Assembly (NCBI GenBank): GCA_017893485.1
Contig: CM030358.1
Location: 153,518,706-153,582,705, forward strand
DNA: 64,000 nucleotides
Reading direction: 5' to 3'
Source of the DNA: Hemerocallis citrina
Lineage: Eukaryota > Streptophyta > Magnoliopsida > Asparagales > Asphodelaceae
Position 1 is the stretch's first letter, and every line of letters starts with the position of its first letter. The position numbers were made by a program, and so were the translations under genes. Under the pieces are notes generated by a model, which was not told the DNA's origin, made no database searches, and saw only the letters and a program-made list of their open reading frames with translations. Below, piece by piece: positions 22,916 through 35,219 of the stretch.

Positions 22916-23095
22916 GAAGATAAAAATAGAGAGACACAAGTAATTCATAAGCAAAGCATGAAGAAATGTTCTTTATTGAAAACTAATAATCGGCTGCTTC
23001 CAAGTTGCGAGCCGTTATTACATTGAAAAAATAAAGAGAAAATACAAGTAAAAGGAGAGGAACGGTTCGACATCCGAAGGTACTTAGAGAGGCCT
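22916..23095. other. Spacer between the tandem array and integrase
   Basis: No gene or repeat is recognised. The sequence is A-rich on the plus strand. Confidence 0.5.
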
Positions 23096-24580
23096 TCAAG
23101 CGCTCTCTTGGTACTTCAGGTGATGGTAGGCATTCCAAGACCTAGGGATCTCTCTGCCTTCAAGGTCTTCTAGACGATATGTTCCGGGCCGAACTACTTT
23201 GGTGATCTTGTAGGGTCCTTCCCAATTTGGAGTTAGCTTACTCTTTTGACTGGGGAAGGAGATAGCTAACTTTCTGAGGACCAAGTCCCATTCTTTGAGG
23301 TCGGTGGGATGGACCTTCTTATTGTACGCCAACTCGATTCTCCTCCGATAGCTTTGTTGGCCAATTGACGCTCTTTCCCGTAGCTCGTCAATCAAGTCTA
23401 AGTTTGCCCGAAGTTCTCTGGCATTCTGTTCTTCTTCATAAGCAGCAAGGCGAGGAGAAGGTATACCGACTTCCAAAGGGATCACAGCCTCGGACCCATA
23501 GATGAGGTTGAACGGCAACTCTCCTGTGGGGGTCCGTTTCGTAGTGCGGTAATTCCACAGCACGTTAGGGAGCTGATCAACCCATAAGCCTTTAGCGCAC
23601 TTATCCAGCCTCTTCTTAATACCAGAGATGATCTGTCGGTTAGCATTCTCGACCTGACCATTTGACTGTGGATAGGAGATGGAGGAGAAGTGTTGTTGGA
23701 TGGTGAGGTCTTCACATAGAGCTCGGAAAGCTGTTCCGGTAAATTACGTTCCATTGTCGGTTATGAGGACTCGAGGGACACCAAATCGGCAGACAACGTT
23801 CTTCCAAAAGAACTGAAGTACTTTGTTCTCAGTGATTGTAGCCAAGGGCTCGCCCTCTATCCACTTCGAGAAGTAGTCGATTGCCATGACTAAAAACTTG
23901 AGTTGGCTGGGAGCTGGTGGGATTGGCCCTAGTAAATCCACCTCCCACATTGCGAAAGGGACAGGACTTCATAGGGAGGTGAGTTTCGCTTGTGGGAGGC
24001 GACGAACGTTGGAATACTATTGACAAGAGCTGCATTGCCGAACGTGTCACTTGGCGTCTTGTAGGAGAGTAGGCCAGAAATATCCATAATTCAACACCTT
24101 CCGGGCTAGGGATCTGGACCCTGAATGTGCTCCGCCCATGCCTTCATGGATTTCTTGCAAGGCGTACGTGGCTTGTTCTGGGGAGAGACACCTCAAATAT
24201 GGCCCGCCGTCCACTTGTGTGAAAGAGCGTTTGTACAAGACCCCCTCGACTAGGGTGTACCGCTCTGCTCTGGTTCTTAGTCGACGAGCTTCCTTAGGGT
24301 CGTCGGGGAGGAGCCCATCCCTTAGGAATTCTATCAGCGGTTTCATCCAATTGTTCTGAAGTTGGACAGGCAGCGACTCCAAGGAGTCGGGAGCTTCATT
24401 TTCTATGCTCGGCTTCAAAAGCACTTCAATCAGGACAGTCTGCTCGAGACCTTGAAGGGAGGAGGATACTAGCTTGGAGAGGGCATCTTCTTGGAAATTT
24501 TCCTCACGGAGGATTCGCTGAATAAGAGCTTCTTCAAATAGGGCCATGAGATTTCGGACCTTGGCTAGATACTTATCCAT
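23096..24580 (-). pseudogene. Retand integrase with the end of aRNase H
   Basis: From 24580 downward the frame first gives the C-terminal end of the archaeal-type RNase H region (MDKYLAKVRNLMALFEE). A linker follows, then the integrase zinc finger region (QEIHEGMGGAHSGSRSLA near 24150; CSSC after a stop at 24047). The catalytic core shows WEVDLLGP (Asp, about 23940), LITDNGT (Asp, about 23755) and NGQVENANR (Glu, about 23650). The C-terminal NWEGPYKITKV (GPY/F motif, about 23210) leads to the end at 23096. Stops at 24047 and 23744 and frame changes break it, but all catalytic residues are present. Confidence 0.88.
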
Positions 24581-24652
24581 TCGGTCATCTCGCGCATCAT
24601 ACTCGCCTAGGACCTCGACTAGCTAGGAGTCGCTGAAGATCTGGAGGCAATG

Positions 24653-26160
24653 TGTAACGTCCCGATTTCCGTATACTGGGAAAACCGAGACACGAGCCAA
24701 GACCTTTTCTTCAATTAGTCACAATACACAGAAAAACAGGAGAATTTAAAACTTTTTATTCAACACCCAATGTATTACAAGTCTGAATATTATACAACTG
24801 CAATACCTTACAATAGAGTTTCAATATTACCTTTACATTCCCGAGTATTACAACCTTCAACATCTTACATCGGAGTACAAGGAATGAAGAACAATACTTG
24901 GTAACTCCCACTTGAGTACTTTTCAACTAATAGATAATCAACACACATATTACAGCGGAACTAAATATGACATTGACTCCTTGCTTTCCTTGCCTTGAGT
25001 CCTTCTGAATCTCTCCCTTGTACTTCGGCGATCCAGTACCTATGGAAGTGGGGACGTCAGTATTCACTGACGCTTAAAGGCTGATAACAAAGCAGCGAAT
25101 CTCCCAAACAACATACAAAATATGGCAATGTTATTGGTGTAGTTTAAGTGTTCGTGAGTGCTATGACTAGACTCTAATACGATATTTAACTAGAACTAGG
25201 ATGCTTTCTATTCTAATGTCAGCGAGTTTCCGAAGCAACATGCAGCCCATACTACATGCGACCCCATCTCAAGCCGTTTCTCCATATATAGGGATTTGAA
25301 CCTGCGTTATGAATTCTAATTGTACACAACCTGTTCCTGACAGATACACCATGACTAATGAGATTGCAGACGTGGTCAAGTCCCACTAATGCAGTCCTCC
25401 AGTGGTGTCCATGTTTGCCACTGCTACCCGGCTAACCGGACCTCACTCAAAAACCAAACGAACCCAGTGTATCGGGCTTCGTTCCAAAATCCAAAATCAT
25501 AGGGTCTCGCAAGCGCAGGGTAGCGCGAAGCCTACCCTGTGGCACCCTTGGGGTCTCGCAAGTGCAGGACTGCACAATGCATCCTGTGGCACCCCCAGCC
25601 ACGGCACTTCAGGAATTAACAGCGCGAGATAGGCAACCCGTGTTCCCAACTTGTGAGACGCCATCGTACGTATCCCTTTGACGGGAAGGTACAACCCAAT
25701 ATCACCACCTAAGGACTGCCTCAAGGGACAAGTTGGTCGTAAGACGCCCCCTACAACCAACTCCTCTCTTTTCGGCATGGGTCTAAGTAAAATGATCTTT
25801 ATAAGTCACTACCTTAATGATGTCCCTGACTCGAACAATCCTAGGGATGACAATATTATAAACACAACATGTTAGGCCTTAAATTAGACTTCGCAAGACA
25901 ACTCTACTAGGCTGCTCAACCTAGACTTACCAGAACCCTTCGGGATCTGGTTCCTGGCCCATCGATCCAAGACCCCGGCCGTGCGAACATACATGCATGC
26001 CGCTACTCTGAACTTGGATTCCGTCTATACTCCGGTCCTCGATCAACCTACACTGGTTAAGATCCGACGATACACAAGGAGTGACTCCTCCACAGTTCCT
26101 TAGGGGTAAGAAAACATATGTCTTGATGGTCGATAGCCCCTAGGGTAATAATATCATCCT
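24653..26160 (-). other. 3' part of the long solo LTR, no gene
   Basis: No coding region is supported. 25500-25600 contains a short direct repeat (GGGTCTCGCAAG twice, with TGTGGCACCC) that opens a frame by chance. Confidence 0.5.
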
Positions 26161-26460
26161 AGACAAGCACAACGAACTGTGTACTAGCTAACAAGCTATA
26201 TACGAGTAACAACCACATACGAGCCAATAAGCTACGTATGAAACAATAGCTACCTACGAGCCAGGCGGGCCTCGTAGGAGATAACAACGTACATACCAGC
26301 TAAATAAGTCGCGTATGAGACCAACAGCTACGCACGGGCCGGTCGAAACGCGTACGAGACAACAACTTACATACGAACCAAATAAACTACGTATGAGATC
26401 CACAACTACATACAGGCCAGTCGAGCCACGTACGAGCACAACCATATGCAAACAACCATA
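26160..26460. repeat. Degenerate tandem repeat of about 100 bp in the solo LTR
   Basis: TACGAGCCAATAAGCTACGTATGA and variants recur (about 26217, 26290, 26370). The minus-strand 65-codon frame here is an artefact of a repeat length divisible by three. Confidence 0.6.
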
Positions 26461-27299
26461 CAGGTAATCAACCTAGAAGAAACCAAACGTGCTTACTAGC
26501 AAACTTGATCTTCTATTATTAGAAGCAACAGAAGAATCTACTAATAGTCTATGATCGGTATTCTACCAATGAAAAACCGAAGGCGACATAACAACCTTTA
26601 TCAAACTAAATATTACTAGTGATCTTCCCAGTCCTTATTACCCCTATGGATGAGGAATGTCCCCATGATAGGGTCTAATTCTAATTTGAACCTCACACAC
26701 TAGAACTCACGGTTTCCTTTCAAAACGAACTAGAACAACATAGAACCTACGTTCGTTCAATATTCCACTAGGATGCTACACTATACTCTTCAAGCATGTG
26801 TGGGCTCCCTACTAACATTAACTACAATAAGGTAGTTGTCATTACAATTTCAACATGATTCTTTCCTTATTACTTCAACCTATAGCACTTTAAGCATGAC
26901 ATACAATTGCAAGCATCTACCTACGACAATCTAATTATGGTACATAACATAACCACCTACCACAATACTCCTAAGTACGAATATGATTTAAGCATGTGCT
27001 TATATCAAGCTTAAGCATGAATAATCACTATGGTCTAAACTTGAAGTTTACTATAATCAAGCATAAGCTACAACTTGAGCGTGAATACTTATTACTTAGA
27101 GTATATATCTCTACTACCACCTTAAGCATGGATCTTCATTACTTAACATGATTAATCATCACAACCCAAGCATGGATATATAATTAGCATTAACCTACAA
27201 TATTCCTAAGCATGAATTATAACTCCTACAACATTCTAAGCATGGTAGATTAATTCCTACCTTAATTTAAACATGGCATTTGTTAAACATGAGTATCTT

Positions 27300-27847
27300 C
27301 TAGCTCGATCTTGAACAATATTTAGGCACGAACATACACTACTTACGCATGGATATCATCTAAGCATGAATGTCTACTAACTAAGCATGAACATCATTAT
27401 GCATGAGCATCTACTAACTTAAGCATGAGTGCCATTAAGCATGAACACCTACTAACTTAAGCATGAATATTTAGCATGAACATCTACTATGAATAACATT
27501 TAGTATGAACATATACCTATCTAAGCATGTATATCATCTAAACATGAATGTCTACTGGCTAAGCATGAATATTTAGCATGAACGTCTACTATGAATGACA
27601 TTTAATATGAACATATACTTATCTAAGCATGGATATCATCTAAGCATGAATGTCTACTAACTAAGCATGATATTTAGCATGAACGTCTACTATGAATGAC
27701 ATTTAGTATGAACATATACTTATCTAAGCATGGGTATCATCTAAGCATGAATGTCTATTAACTAAGCATGAACATCATTATGCATGAGCATCTACTAACT
27801 TAAGCATGAATGTCATTACCTACTAACTTAAGCATGAGTATTTATTT
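27300..27847. repeat. Degenerate AAGCATGAA-type repeat array
   Basis: TAAGCATGAATGTCTACTAAC and related phrases recur at irregular spacing of roughly 25-120 bp, including two near-identical blocks of about 115 bp (27500-27620 and 27620-27740). Confidence 0.8.
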
Positions 27848-28557
27848 AATCTAGCATGGTATACAACTTTCCTACAATTCTCTAAGCATAGATAAATTAA
27901 TCTTAGCATAGTATACAACTTTCCTACAACCATCTAAGTGTAGATAAATTAATCTAGCATGGTATACAACTTTCCTACAACCATCTAAGTGTAGATAAAT
28001 TAATCTAGCATGGTATACAACTTTCCTACAATCATCTAGGTATAGATAAATTAATCTAACATGGTATACAACTTTCCTACAACCATCTAAGTGTAGATAA
28101 ATTAATCTAGCATGGTATACAACTTTTCTACAATCATCTAGGTATAGATAAATTAATCTAACATGGTATACAACTTTCCTACAACCATCTAAGTGTAGAT
28201 AAATTAATCTAGCATGGTATACAACTTTCCTACAATCCTCTAAGTATAGATAAATTAATCTTAGCATAGTATACAACTTTTCTACAACCATCTAAGTGTA
28301 GATAAATTAATCTAGCATGGTATACAGCTTTCCTACAACCATCTAAGTGTAGATAAATTAATCTAGCATGGTATACAACTTTCCTACAATCATCTAGGTA
28401 TAGATAAATTATTCTAGCATGGTATACAACTTTCCTACAACCATCTAAGTGTAGATAAATTAATCTAGCATGGTATACAACTTTCCTACAACCATCTAAG
28501 TGTAGATAAATTAATTTAGCTTGGTATACAACTTTCCTACAATTATCTAAGTGTAGA
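27848..28557. repeat. 51-bp tandem array, about fourteen copies
   Basis: GTATACAACTTTCCTACAA recurs every 51 (once 52) bp from 27859 onward, with TCTAAGTGTAGATAAATTAAT completing each unit. Because 51 is divisible by three, a 139-codon frame with a 17-residue repeat stays open on the minus strand. I treat this as a consequence of the array, not a gene. Confidence 0.93.
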
Positions 28558-29740
28558 TACTTACTTCAATATAAGCATAACCATCCATTTAATATTCATA
28601 TGTATCTACTATAATTTAATTAAACACAATATCTACTACAACATAACATCTACTACTAAAACTCCTACTAAGATCTTTATCTAAACATAAACATCTACTA
28701 CTAAACTACTTTATTTAAACACATAAGCATCTACTACCACTTTTATAAAAACATAAACATTTCTACAATTTTGTGTAGACATCTACTACAACTATTTTAT
28801 TTGGAACATACACATCTACTACTACTACTTTATTTTAACAATAAACGTCTACCAAAATATAACATAAACATCTACAACTACTTCATTTTAACATCCACTA
28901 CTACTACTTTATTTGAAACATACACATCTACTACTACTTTATTTAAACATAAAGCATCTACTACTTAAATATCCACTAAATCTTTATTAGCATCTATTTC
29001 TCATTATTACTAGTGATCATAAAAGAGATCTTTTAATCATTCTACAACTAGTGATTTAGATTAGTTTCTTTTTCATAATTAGAATTAATACCTACAATGT
29101 GTTCTTTCTTACTTAAGATTATATAAGACAATAAACAATAATAAAATAAAGTAAGAACCCTCCATTTTGGTCCAACCATATGCATTCTTTCTAGTCCAAG
29201 TTCAAATTTATGTTCTACAACCCAAAATGGTTGTATACAAGGTCCATATGCTTTATGTATAAGTCCATATTCAAGTCCTACAACCCCAAATGGTTGTATG
29301 TACAAGTCCATATGTATATGTTCATTTTATTCCAATTAATCATACAAGAACAACAACTACAACTATAAAGATTTAATCTTTATGTGTTTAGTTGGTACTA
29401 CCACTAATTACATTCTTTTATCCATACTAAATCACAACATACACAACAACAACACACAACCCATCACAAGAACAACCCCCCAAACAAAAGAAAAACAAAA
29501 CAAGAAAGATAAGGAGAAGAAGAAACCAAAAACACAATTCATACAAACAAAAGAGAAGGTGGAGAACCCCCCACCTAGTTTCCTTTGTTGGAAGAACTTG
29601 CTAGCTAAACTTCTCCTTTCCCTAAGCTCCTATGAAAGCTTCTAAAACCTGCAAAACAAAACTCTCAAGTTAAAGGTGGGTTCTCTCTTTCTTTTCCTTT
29701 CCTTTCTTTTGTTTTGTAAAAATGAGACAAGTGGAGAAGG
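28558..29740 (-). other. Solo LTR promoter-proximal region, no gene
   Basis: 28560-28980 is a degenerate CATCTACTACT repeat. On the minus strand 29480-29740 is the pyrimidine-rich region expected just after the TATA box. Confidence 0.5.
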
Positions 29741-29746
29741 AGGGGG

Positions 29747-29755
29747 TATTTATAG
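29747..29755 (-). promoter_or_regulatory. TATA box of the 5.7-kb solo LTR
   Basis: CTATAAATA on the minus strand is about 600 bp inside the LTR 5' edge (30355). A pyrimidine-rich stretch follows downstream on the minus strand. Confidence 0.6.
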
Positions 29756-30355
29756 GTGGAGAGAAGGGTGGAGAGTGCAAAATTGCACTCAACAATATGC
29801 ACAAAACCCCTTGGAGAAGGTGAGGCCGGCCATGCTTGTAGGAGGGTAGGGGTGTGGTGGAGGTATGGGCTAGGTGTGAGTTGGAAGTATGGTGGAAAGA
29901 TAAGGTTTCTAGAAGAGTTCTCTAATCTCTTATGCTTACAAAAACCCTAGCTTAGCTACTTAATAAAACCCTAACCATCTAATTTTGGTTGTCATGACAA
30001 GGATAAGCACATTGTCCAAGAGTACATACTACATATTTTGTATAATGTACTAAGTATAATACAAATGTATGTATATGTATATGTATGTGTATACCAAAAA
30101 TCCTTATATAATCCTCATAAAATAGTTTAATTTGAAAATAATAATAAAATAAGTTTTATTATCAATTCGGAGGATCGCGCTACTAATTTGATGTACTTCG
30201 GATGTACACCGACCGATATATGCGCGCAGACAATGTTTGTAGACAAACCGGCGAAAATCACCAAAATAATTTGATTTTGGAATTAAAACAAAATAATAAT
30301 AAAATAATAATAAAATAGTAATTTATACAAGGTAGTATCTATCCGGGATATTACA

Positions 30356-31173
30356 CAATGTGCCCCTGCTTTACGAGCCATTCCAAGGCCGGCTATAAGT
30401 GCTTCATATCCCGCTTCATTATTGGAGGCCTTGAAATTGATGCAGAGGGAGTATTGGAGGATGAAATCATCTGGGCTTGCCAGAATGACCCCGGCTCCGC
30501 TTTCCTCGTTGCAAGAGGATCCATTTACGTAAACCGACCAGATATGAGGTCCTTTTGTTGCTTGGCTGACCTCTAGAATGGTGCTCTCAACATTGAACTC
30601 TGCCAAGGCCTGAGCCTTGATTGCGGTCCGAGGCTGGTATGAGATGTCATGCTGGCTCAGCTCGATAGACCACTTCATGAGATGGCCGGAGGTCTCCGGT
30701 CTGTGAAGGACTTGCTTCAGTGGTTGGTCGGTAAGAACGACCACCGAATGAGACTGAAAATATGGGCAAAGCTTTCTTGCTGCCATGATCAAGGCATATG
30801 CCATCTTCTCTAGCCTCGGATAGCAAAGCTCGGCATCCCGAAGTACCTTGCTTACGTAGTAGAGGGGCTTTTGAGTCATGTCTTCCACCCTTACCAAGAC
30901 GGCACTAAGGGTCTGTTCGGAAACAGCTAAGTAGAGGTAGAGGGTTTCGCCTGGAATAGGTTTGCTGAGTAGAGGGGGGTTGACTAGATAGGCCTTTAGC
31001 TGGTCGAACGACTCCTGTTGCTGTTGACCCCATTCGAAACCTTTAGCCCCCCTGAGAGCCTTGAAGAAGGGGAGGGACTTTTCTCCTGACTTCGAGAGGA
31101 AATGCCCAATGGCGGCGAGGTGCCCTGTTAGCTTCTGAACTTCCTTGACGTTCTTGGGAGGAGCCATGTCCAA
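30356..31173 (-). pseudogene. Retand RNase H and start of the archaeal-type RNase H
   Basis: Downstream of the RT, the RT connection (KNVKEVQKLTGHLAAIGHF) leads to the gypsy RNase H (LYLYLAVSEQTLSAVLVR; YPRLEKMAYALIMAARKL). A second, archaeal-type RNase H begins with WSVYVNGSSCNEESGAGV (first catalytic Asp replaced by Asn here) and NNEAGYEALIAGL (Glu). Two RNase H domains are diagnostic of the Tat lineage. The second domain is cut at 30355 by the solo LTR, and its remainder lies upstream of 24648. The frame is open except for one stop just before it at 31186. Confidence 0.9.
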
Positions 31174-31185
31174 TATGGCTTTGAT

Positions 31186-32190
31186 CTACTCGGGGTTAGC
31201 TTCGATTCCTCTTTGACTGACCATGAAGCCCAGGAATTTCCCCGACGAGATTCCGAACGCACATTTGTTCGGATTAAGACTCATATTGTGCTTCCTCAGT
31301 ACATCGAATGCCTCCTGTAGATCGGCCACATGATCGGCCCCACGGATGCTCTTCACAAGCATGTCATCAACATATACCTCCATATTGCGGTCGATCTGAC
31401 TTTGAAAGACTTTGTTGACGAGGCGTTGGTAAGTGGCACCAACATTCTTCAACCCGAACGACATCACCCTGTAGCAGTAGAGGCCCTGGTCGGTAACAAA
31501 GGAAGTCTTCGGGATATCCGGGGGAAACATTCGGATTTGATTGTACCCGAAGAAAGAATCCATGAAGCTGAGGAGCTCATGGCCCGAAGTGGCATCGATT
31601 AGGGTGTCGATGCTCGGAAGAAGGAATGGATCTTTGGGACATGCTTTGTTCAGGTCGGTAAAATCAATACAGATTCTCCAACTTTTATTAGATTTCTTTA
31701 CCATAACCACATTGGAGAGCCATTCAGGGTAATTGACCTCTTGTATGAACTTTGCTTTAAGGAGCTTATCCACTTCTTCTTTAATAGCTTGTTGGCGCTC
31801 GGGAGCAAACTTACGTCTCTTCTGTTGGACCGGTTTGAACCCCGGTGTAACACTGAGGTGGTGGACTAGAAGCTTTTCGGAGATTCCTAGCATGTCGGCA
31901 GCGGACCAAGTAAAGAGGTCGCGGTTTCTTTGAATGCACTGGACTATGTCGGAGCATAGGGCAGATGGGAGGGTCTTGCTGATGAAAAATTTACGGGTCG
32001 GATCATGCTCAGAGAAGATCACTTCCTCCAACTCATCCACCGGCTCTGACATTGGTCGCACACCCTCTTGGGGGATTTCTAGAGTTTCGAGAGAGAGGGC
32101 TGGGCCTCCTGTAGAAGTCATATAGCATTTGCGGGCCACCTTTTGACTGCCCCTTACTTCCCCTACTCCTGCTCGAGTAGGAAATTTCAT
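31186..32190 (-). pseudogene. Retand reverse transcriptase
   Basis: RT motifs are all present. EEVDKLLKAKFIQEVNYPEW and WRICIDFTDLNKACPKDPF occur at about 31750 and 31650. LLSFMDSFFGYNQI is the palm region; the family usually has DAFSGYNQI, so F/S changes occurred. The catalytic YVDDMLVKS at about 31360 is intact. The frame of 334 codons is uninterrupted, but a five-base duplication (GAAAT, about 32185) shifts it from the protease upstream, and a TAG (31186) separates it from RNase H. Confidence 0.92.
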
Positions 32191-32858
32191 TTCATCTTGA
32201 GGTGATATGCCGAAGGAACGGATTCTAGAGCAGCTAGACCGGGTCGACCCAGAATCACATTATACACAGCCAGGACATCAACGACCATAAAGTCCATCGG
32301 CTCCGTCCGGGTAGTAGGAGTTTTGTCAGCGGTTACATCCAAGGTGATTACCCCTTCAATAGTCACTGGCACTCCCGTGAACCCATGGAGTGTGTAGCCG
32401 GCTGGTTTGAGTCTGTCTCGGGATAGCTTGAGTCCTCGAAAAGCTGCGAGGAAGAGGATGTTAACAGAGCTTTCGTTGTCCACTAGGATCCTCTCTACTT
32501 TGAAGTTCGCCATATGGAGGTTGATCACAAGGGCGTCACAATGGGGGGTCCTGACCCCTTCGAGATCTTCATCTGAGAATGTGACTGGAACTCCGAGACC
32601 TTTAGGGGGAGGGGTGCCATGAACCGAATTGACCTCTCGGATGAAAGCCTTTCGAGAGGAGTTGGAGGAGCCTCCCATGGGGCCTCCATGAATAAGATGT
32701 AGGATACGCTCTTCCTTGAATTCGGAAGTTTCATCGCGTTGCTCGGGACGCTTGTTAGCCCCCCGAGGCGGAGGAGAGGAGAGATCGGTTCGGTCTTTTG
32801 CTCTCACAAATTTGGCCACATGTCCCCTCTGGATGAGGGTCTCTATCTCGTTCTTCAA
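32187..32858 (-). pseudogene. Retand protease region
   Basis: An aspartic protease motif appears as ILVDNESSVNILF (about 32490). Tat proteases usually read DNGSS, so the Gly after the catalytic Asp-Asn is replaced by Glu here. ILGRPGLAALE near 32240 is the conserved C-terminal flap/LGR region. The frame is open for 223 codons and begins with a gag C-terminal zinc-binding-like segment just upstream (CRYHRDHVHDTNDC, about 32900). Confidence 0.85.
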
Positions 32859-32883
32859 TGCCCGACAATCGTTCGTGTCATGG

Positions 32884-34575
32884 ACATGATCCCGGTGGTA
32901 ACGGCACCACTTCTATTTGTTCCTCTTCTTGGGATGGGTGTTCATCCTCGGAGCAGGAGGTATGACCCCTTCATTCTCAACTTCCATGAGAATGGTGGAA
33001 ATATTGGCGTTGAGAGGAGTAAATTTCTCGAACCTGGGAGGAGGGCGGCGGTGGCCGCCATTGTCCTTCTGAAGCTTCTTGGCCCCTTCTTCTTCAGCTG
33101 CCTTTCTTTTTGTTCCGGAGGCAGACATTCTAAAGCCCGGGAAATTCTCGGCTTCTTCGGCTCGAATGTACTTCTCGCTCCTAAGAAGGAGGCCGGCGAA
33201 ATTATGCGGGGGCTTCTTGGCAAGGAAGGAGCGAAGGTTAGAGTTGAGGATATTTGATTGGAAGGCGGCCGCTGCAACTGACTGGTCGAGGGATGCGATG
33301 GATCTAACCTCCGCAGTGAACCTCTTCACATAGTCTCTTAGCTTCTCTCCCTTCTCCTGCTGGAGCTGGAGTAGCGAGATGATGGTCTTCTCCGTGCGTC
33401 TGCTACTCACAAAATGGGTGATGAAGAGGGTTTCAAACTGTTCGAAGGAGAATATGAAAGATGGGGCGATGCGAGAGTACCATTCCCGAGCTGAACCCTT
33501 AAGAGTGGCGGGGGAAGGTTTTGCACAGTAAGGCATCGGAAGCTTGGTGGATTAGCATGAGGGTCTTAAAGCTTTCGATGTGGTCCACGGGGTCCGATTC
33601 CCCTGAGTAAGTTTCGAATTGCGGGGGTTTGAAACCTTTTGGGATAGGTTCCTCCATGGTGGTTTGGGAGAAGGGAGGTCTGCTCGGGCGGATGGTCCTT
33701 CCTCTTAACTCTTCATCCTTGTCAATTCGACTGATGCGCCTCTCCATCTCATGGAGACGGCGGTAGAGAGCATCGTCCCTCCGACGGTAGTCAAATGAGC
33801 CTCTGGACCCGTCTTCATAGGAAGGGGAGCAGGGACTACGACGATGGTAACCCTGGGAGCGGTAAGGACTAGGAATATGTTGTTGGTTACTAAGAGCTGG
33901 AGGAGGAGTTATGGACCGTCGGCGGGGACTTTAGACCCGTGGAGGAGTGGGAACCCTCTGAGCATTGTCATTGTTGGGTCGAAGGTTGAGGGCTTGCAAA
34001 ACAGTTGCTTGGAATTGCTGGAACTCGGCACGTGTGATGGGTGCCTCATCGTTCCTCGGAGGTTGCCGACCGGCAAGGGAATGGGGTCTTCCCCTATGGT
34101 GCCCGGGGGACTCTCTCCGCCCTCTTTGATTGGGAGACCTTCTGTAGTCTCGGCGATGAGGAGATCGCTCATCTGGACGTTGTTGGCGGGAGACTCCCTC
34201 TCGGGCCCGCTTTTCATCCAAACGGCAGTGGAGATCCTCTTCCTTTTGCCGATTGAGGATGGTATTGCGAAGGTCATCGGAGGCTCGGGGATTATGGGAT
34301 GCCATAGAATCGGAAGAGGGGTTGTGTATGGAGATGCGGTCCTGATGGAGGGGTTGCTTCTGAGGATTGGGATGCGAGGCCACCGCACCGGCATTCTGAG
34401 GCCCGGGGGGAAGTTGGTTCTGCTGGAGAGGGTCCTCAGCTTGAGGAGGAAGTTGCCCCTGCTGCTGAACGGGTTGGAGGGGGGCTTCCTGTTGTTGTTC
34501 GACAGGATTGGATCCACGGTTAGACCCTCTGGACCTTACTTTCCTAGGAGGCATAGCTGGGGAAGATCTGACCAA
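32884..34575 (-). pseudogene. Retand gag
   Basis: ATG at 34575 lies close to the PBS. The N-terminal part is Gln/Pro/Arg-rich and disordered. The retrotransposon gag core follows: FETYSGESDPVDHIESF (about 33600) and GSAREWYSRIAPSFIFSFEQF (about 33430). One extra C in a C-run near 33508 shifts the frame, and a stop lies at about 33931. The C-terminal CX-type zinc-binding segment is at 32884-32910. Length is typical for Tat gag. The large plus-strand frame over 33844-34638 is the antisense shadow of this Arg/Ser-rich region. Confidence 0.85.
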
Positions 34576-34604
34576 CGGAAAGAGGATGGGTTGCTACTCG
34601 TTTG

Positions 34605-34626
34605 GTTCCGACAGACGGCGCCAATC
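34605..34626 (-). other. Primer binding site of Retand
   Basis: On the minus strand, two bases after the 5' LTR end (..TAACA), the sequence reads TTGGCGCCGTCTGTCGG. This position and the TGGCGCC core match primer binding sites of plant Tat elements. I have not assigned the tRNA. Confidence 0.7.
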
Positions 34627-35219
34627 TGTTATCGCTAAATCTGGTGTGGGGGTAAACAGACAGTATTTGTGGATTCTTAGGAAAATGGAATAGCAAACCT
34701 GAAACCTGTTCCGTCGGAGTTTGACCGTTGACTCCCGCCGTTCACTTGCAAAAAGTGCGAGACACCGGGGTTGATCCCTCCGACACACCCTCCGACGCTC
34801 AAGTCAGTAATCAGGAATGATTATGAGAGAGCGTAAATTGGCAAAGATTGATTACCTTTTAATGGTGGTAGATGGGGGGTATTTATAGTCGCCGTTAGGA
34901 TCAGATTAGGAATGTAATCCCTATGATCAGATTAGGAATGTAATCCCTATGATCAGATAAGGAATGTAATCCCTAATTCCCAGTGAAAGGATAAATATGA
35001 ATCTGGGCCGTTGATTAGGATTAATCAGAAACTCTAATTCTATCATGCTGGACCGGGTTCGTTGATGTGGACCCGTTCGTGGGTTGTTGGATCTTTGGGA
35101 AGAAGATCCAATACCCATTTCAGACCCGTTTATAAGTGAAATTACCATTTTACCCCTAGACTTTAAGATTCGTGCCCGATTTGGATGGTTCCGATTTAAC
35201 CCCATTTTTAGCCATATCA
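34627..35219 (-). repeat. Retand 5' LTR (right on the plus strand)
   Basis: This is the partner of 15556-16173. The TATA box CTATAAATACC on the minus strand lies at about 34877-34889. Three repeats of GGAATGTAATCCCTATGATCAGAT occur at 34905-34970. Several percent divergence from the other LTR is visible by eye. Confidence 0.92.

Larger units (their letters stand above)
24653..30355 (-). mobile_element. 5.7-kb solo LTR inside the Retand aRNase H (target duplication CAATG)
   Basis: On the plus strand the edges are TGTAACGTCCCG (24653) and CGGGATATTACA (30355). CAATG flanks both (24648-24652 and 30356-30360). It separates the two halves of the aRNase H region. No gag or pol is found. A minus-strand TATA box at 29747-29755 indicates minus orientation. 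At 5.7 kb this is very long for one LTR, partly because of internal tandem arrays (26160-26460, 27300-28560). A truncated full element is excluded by the inverted TG/CA ends and target duplication. Confidence 0.82.
15556..35219 (-). mobile_element. Ty3/gypsy Tat/Retand retrotransposon with both LTRs and an antisense gene
   Basis: Two direct LTRs bound the element (15556-16173 and 34627-35219). Its coding order on the minus strand is gag, protease, RT, RNase H, archaeal-type RNase H, integrase. Between integrase and the 3' LTR lie tandem repeats and a plus-strand gene, the layout known for the Retand branch of Tat elements. Target duplication is TACAC (left) versus TCCAC (right), one mismatch. 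An intact copy of the target at about 14560 within the same Harbinger element serves as an empty-site control. Own length without the 5.7-kb insertion is about 14 kb. Confidence 0.9.

Noticed and set aside
27848..28557. 139-codon repetitive protein gene on the minus strand
   Set aside because: The frame is open only because the 51-bp unit is divisible by three. There is no independent start context or domain.
24653..30355. Part of the Retand element itself
   Set aside because: It interrupts the aRNase H frame, has its own edges and a CAATG target duplication.
33844..34638. 264-codon plus-strand protein
   Set aside because: It is the antisense shadow of the Arg/Ser/Pro-rich Retand gag, which has family-specific motifs on the minus strand.
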